A stretch of DNA of 64,000 bases, taken from Rhodeus uyekii. Its lineage: Eukaryota; Chordata; Actinopteri; Cypriniformes; Acheilognathidae. The notes beneath the pieces are model-generated. The model saw nothing but the letters and a program-made list of their open reading frames with translations. It was not told the origin of the DNA and made no database searches. The position numbers and the translations under genes are program-made. Below, in pieces: positions 60,796 through 64,000 of the stretch (its first letter is position 1; every line of letters begins with the position of its first letter). The DNA lies in contig JAWRVZ010000056.1 in assembly GCA_037043235.1 (NCBI GenBank), forward strand, positions 1,935,501 to 1,999,500. The letters are read 5' to 3'.

Positions 60796-63700
60796 AAGCT
60801 TTGAATGATGAAGACTCAGTTTACTTGAGAGAGCTGGGGGTAAGATAGTGTGTCCCCAGCACATAAAGGGTGACACTGACTCCTTTTGTTGTCTTGTGAA
60901 AAGACCTGAAGAAGAAAAGGTATTTTTTGGGGCTCTGAGCATTAGCAGTCCATGTTGGGGAGGAGAATGGCTCCTGGCTAAATGGAGGAAGTGATGCAGT
61001 AGACAGCAGAGTGGGCTAAAGCATGCTGGGACTGCCAGCTCTCTTTTAATCCACAGCACCACTGTTTTCTGAGACTGCTCCCCCATCATCTCATTTCTCT
61101 CTGCCTTATATATGCAGCACTAATGCGTTTTACAGACTACTGTGTTCATCTGTGACAAGTCTTGTCATTGTCAACAGCATCTAATACTGACAATTTAAAA
61201 TGTGCTCGGGGACCACGATCACTGCTGGGGGAACATTACGTTTAAAAGTAAAATGTCACTTCATTGCATAAGGTAATACTAATTACGTAACATTTTTACT
61301 TTTATGGCAAGAAGCTCGCCAGCTCTTTTGTATTACTTTTCCTCAGAATCAGCCGAAGGATCTCTTTCTTCCAAAACAGTCACACTATGCTTGGTTTGCA
61401 AGCATTTCAAAGTGGTATGTTTTGTAATTGAAGACTGTCTGTAGAATGCATACAATAACTATATGCCTGTATGGATGTTACATCGCCTGCTGTGTGGACA
61501 GCTTCGTTGATTGGAACAGAAGCGTTCTAGTTTTGTCAAGTCGCATCATGCTCACTTGCACTGTGCCATCACACACACTGTACAGAACTGTTATGAGAAA
61601 GGGAGAGACCTTCAATTGTATTGGACAGTAAATAAACTGAATAATTTATAAATAAATTGCATGCAAATTTAAATAAAATAATACATACTCAAAGAAAGGT
61701 CCATTAAAGTTCCATTTAGTTTTTTTCTGAAAATGAGGACTACTAATGCATGACTATTATGTTTTAAAATAAACAAATGCTGTCAATTATTTTGAGTTAA
61801 AAGGGTGAAATTAGTTATATAAAAAATAGAAAACAAAAGCAACTAAAGTAATGGTAATTATTTAAAAAGATAACATGATATAAAAAAGAAAATGAAATTA
61901 TTAAACAAAAGTAATGCCTATCAATTCTTAAAAATAGGTAGGATCTTTTGGTAGGATCTTAAAAGCATGAAATGAATAAAATCTAAATAAATTAACAAAC
62001 AAATAATGAGCAAGGGATTAAGGTGTAACTTTTAAAATGTTATTTTACTCTTACACTTTGGAAGGTCTTAAATGCATAAAATATTAGATGATCCTTAAAT
62101 ACTGTAACTTAATAACTAACTTGTATTATAAATAACTTGTATTATGATAAAAAAGGAGGGTGTTACTTTACAACACGTCACACCCAAGATGGCCATGATG
62201 GTCCAAAATGGCATGAAAATATTAGAAACCAACAAAGTAAATGCTTCAGCTCCTTGAAAATCAGTATGAAATCCAACGACACTGCCTGAAAGTCCTCTTT
62301 GATTCGCCTGTCTTACAGATGTACTCTGCACTCTGAGGGTGAGTCAGTATGAAATTAAAAGCTGTAGTGTGCGAGAGTCCTCTCATCTGACAATGTGCGT
62401 GTAAGAGATGAGCCGCAATGATTAGGTGTCTAAGCTCTTACCAGCTCCCTCGAGCAGACAGGAAGTACTATATTATGTGGTGGAGCCGAGCTATTGGCTG
62501 GTAATTAATTTGCCCTGTGCACACGGGCATTCATCAGCGGCATGGAGCTCCATTCTAATGCATCTGTGCATCCTGCGATCTCGGACGTATCAGCGTCCTC
62601 AACTCAGCTGAAATGCAGAGGTCAAGGCCTAAATGGAGCTCGAATCAGACAAAGGTCTCATTACAGTACATACCCATTTAATCTGTGTACGCTGGAAACC
62701 GGGAGTCCAATCATTTCAGAAGCACAACCGTGCATTAAGAACTTATTTATTTATTTCTTCTGATGGTGTTGGTGCACTCTGCATTTCTTCAGCTGTCATT
62801 TGAGCAAAATCACTAAGAAAGACAAAGAGAAACGAGGCTGATAATGGCGTGATGGTCGGCACCTATGGCCATTCATTTTCAAAGCCGAATTAGGCTGGCA
62901 GGGCCTGTGTGCGGTGTGGTCGGCTTGATAGACATGTGATTATGAAGCCCTGCAGTTTCTTAGATTGTAATCATAGGTCCCTCTTGGACGGCTATGATGT
63001 GACGCCTGGTCATTATGTGTGCTGTCAAGGTGAGTTCTGATAGATAAGTGCTTGTAGTCCTCCGTACAAATTCATTTCAGTTAATCATGCATGCGTTTCA
63101 ATCCATTTTTGATGGTACATTTCAATAGTTCCATTTTACATGGTGATTGACCTTCAATCTTCAACTAAAATCCAGGATCTATTATGTATGTATCCATTTA
63201 TATTATTTATGATGCATAAAATCCAGTCTTTGATATTCCAGTAGAAAGAAACAAGAAGTGAGACATCCAACCGCACCGGAGTCTGGAGGGTGAGGAAGTT
63301 AACAGTACGCCGGCCACGGTGAACATTAGCAGCTCTGAAAATAGCACAGCCATAGATTTATTGGAATTCTGTTACAAAGCCAGCAATAACCTACATAAGT
63401 GGAGCATCTGCGCCTGGTGCCTGTGACAGAGAAAGAGAGGCTAAGAGAGAAGATGAGGCTAAATAAGATACAAAGTAAGCCAGGGATGGAAACTGGAGAT
63501 GTGGGTTTTCTCAGGCGCTGAATTCCAGACTTTGAAGCAATTTTAATTAAGCCCATTAAGATCTCAAAGCTCAAAATTGCAATTATTTGAGAAATTACGC
63601 ATCAGTAGATGAAAGAATATAAGCCTCTGAAATTATTACGCTAAGGGAACCACTTCCATTTTTTTTTCAAATGCAAATATTGAATAATTTTCATGATACC

Positions 63701-64000
63701 ACAAACATTTCTTGAATGTTTACATTCTGATTTGAATAATAAAACAAATTTTTGTTTTAAAAAGTGCCTGTTTAAAATAACAAGATTAATCACATTAATA
63801 ATAAAATGAAAGAAAAATTTGTAGCATTTTGGTCTTTGTTTTAGAGCATTGAATGATTCTGCTCGCTCCACTCTTCTTCAGTTGTGAGAGACTTCTTAAG
63901 GGTTCTTTACATTTTGAGTTCTTTTAAAAACTATTCAGTGAAGGGTTCTTTGGGGATGTTTTTCTATGGCATCACTGTGAAACCTCCTTGTTTTTTGGAC
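60796..64000. other. Intronic DNA, no gene seen
   Basis: No exon of the upstream part of neurexin-3 recognised. 61640-62110 is AT-rich. 62420-63060 is apparently unique sequence of balanced composition that could include regulatory DNA. Confidence 0.5.

Overview
This is an AT-rich vertebrate window, most likely from a teleost fish and probably a cyprinid. The two real coding exons are fish-like neurexin sequence. The repeats are those of carp and zebrafish-type genomes: Tc1-like transposons, DIRS-like tyrosine-recombinase retroelements, LTR elements with TGT...ACA ends, short terminal-inverted-repeat elements, and tRNA-type SINEs with the GTCGCTTTGGATAAAAG tail. There are no bacterial or viral operons.

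One host gene is recognisable, on the minus strand. Two exons at 37102-37283 and 8949-9120 encode the first two thirds of the last LNS (laminin-neurexin-sex hormone binding globulin) domain of a neurexin, best matching neurexin-3. Exon lengths (182 and 172 nt), splice sites and reading phases all fit. A 27,981-bp intron separates them. The window therefore lies inside a large neurexin gene: 37284-64000 is upstream intron (towards the EGF3 exon and the beta promoter), and 1-8948 is downstream intron (towards the splice-site-4 exon). None of those neighbouring exons was found here.

The introns are filled with mobile DNA. The most striking element is a complete, very young LTR element at 13391-15669 on the minus strand. 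Its two 356-bp LTRs differ at one position, it has a perfect 5-bp target duplication, and a polypurine tract abuts the 3' LTR. Its only ORF (516 aa) joins a Gag capsid remnant to long Pro-rich tandem repeats; protease, reverse transcriptase and integrase are missing, so it must move using enzymes from elsewhere. Other elements are a DIRS-like gag fragment plus tail (about 5.99-7.66 kb, plus strand), a broken DIRS-like copy with gag, RT and RNase H remnants (about 21.08-23.6 kb, minus strand), three solo-LTR candidates (41.3, 43.55 and 57.76 kb), two broken Tc1-like transposases side by side (48.4-50.77 kb) with a third fragment at 53.87 kb, several short TIR elements and tRNA-derived SINEs.

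The rest is intronic DNA without recognisable genes. Nearly all short ORFs of 60-140 codons look like chance frames. Some non-repetitive stretches could be conserved regulatory DNA, but that needs cross-species alignment.
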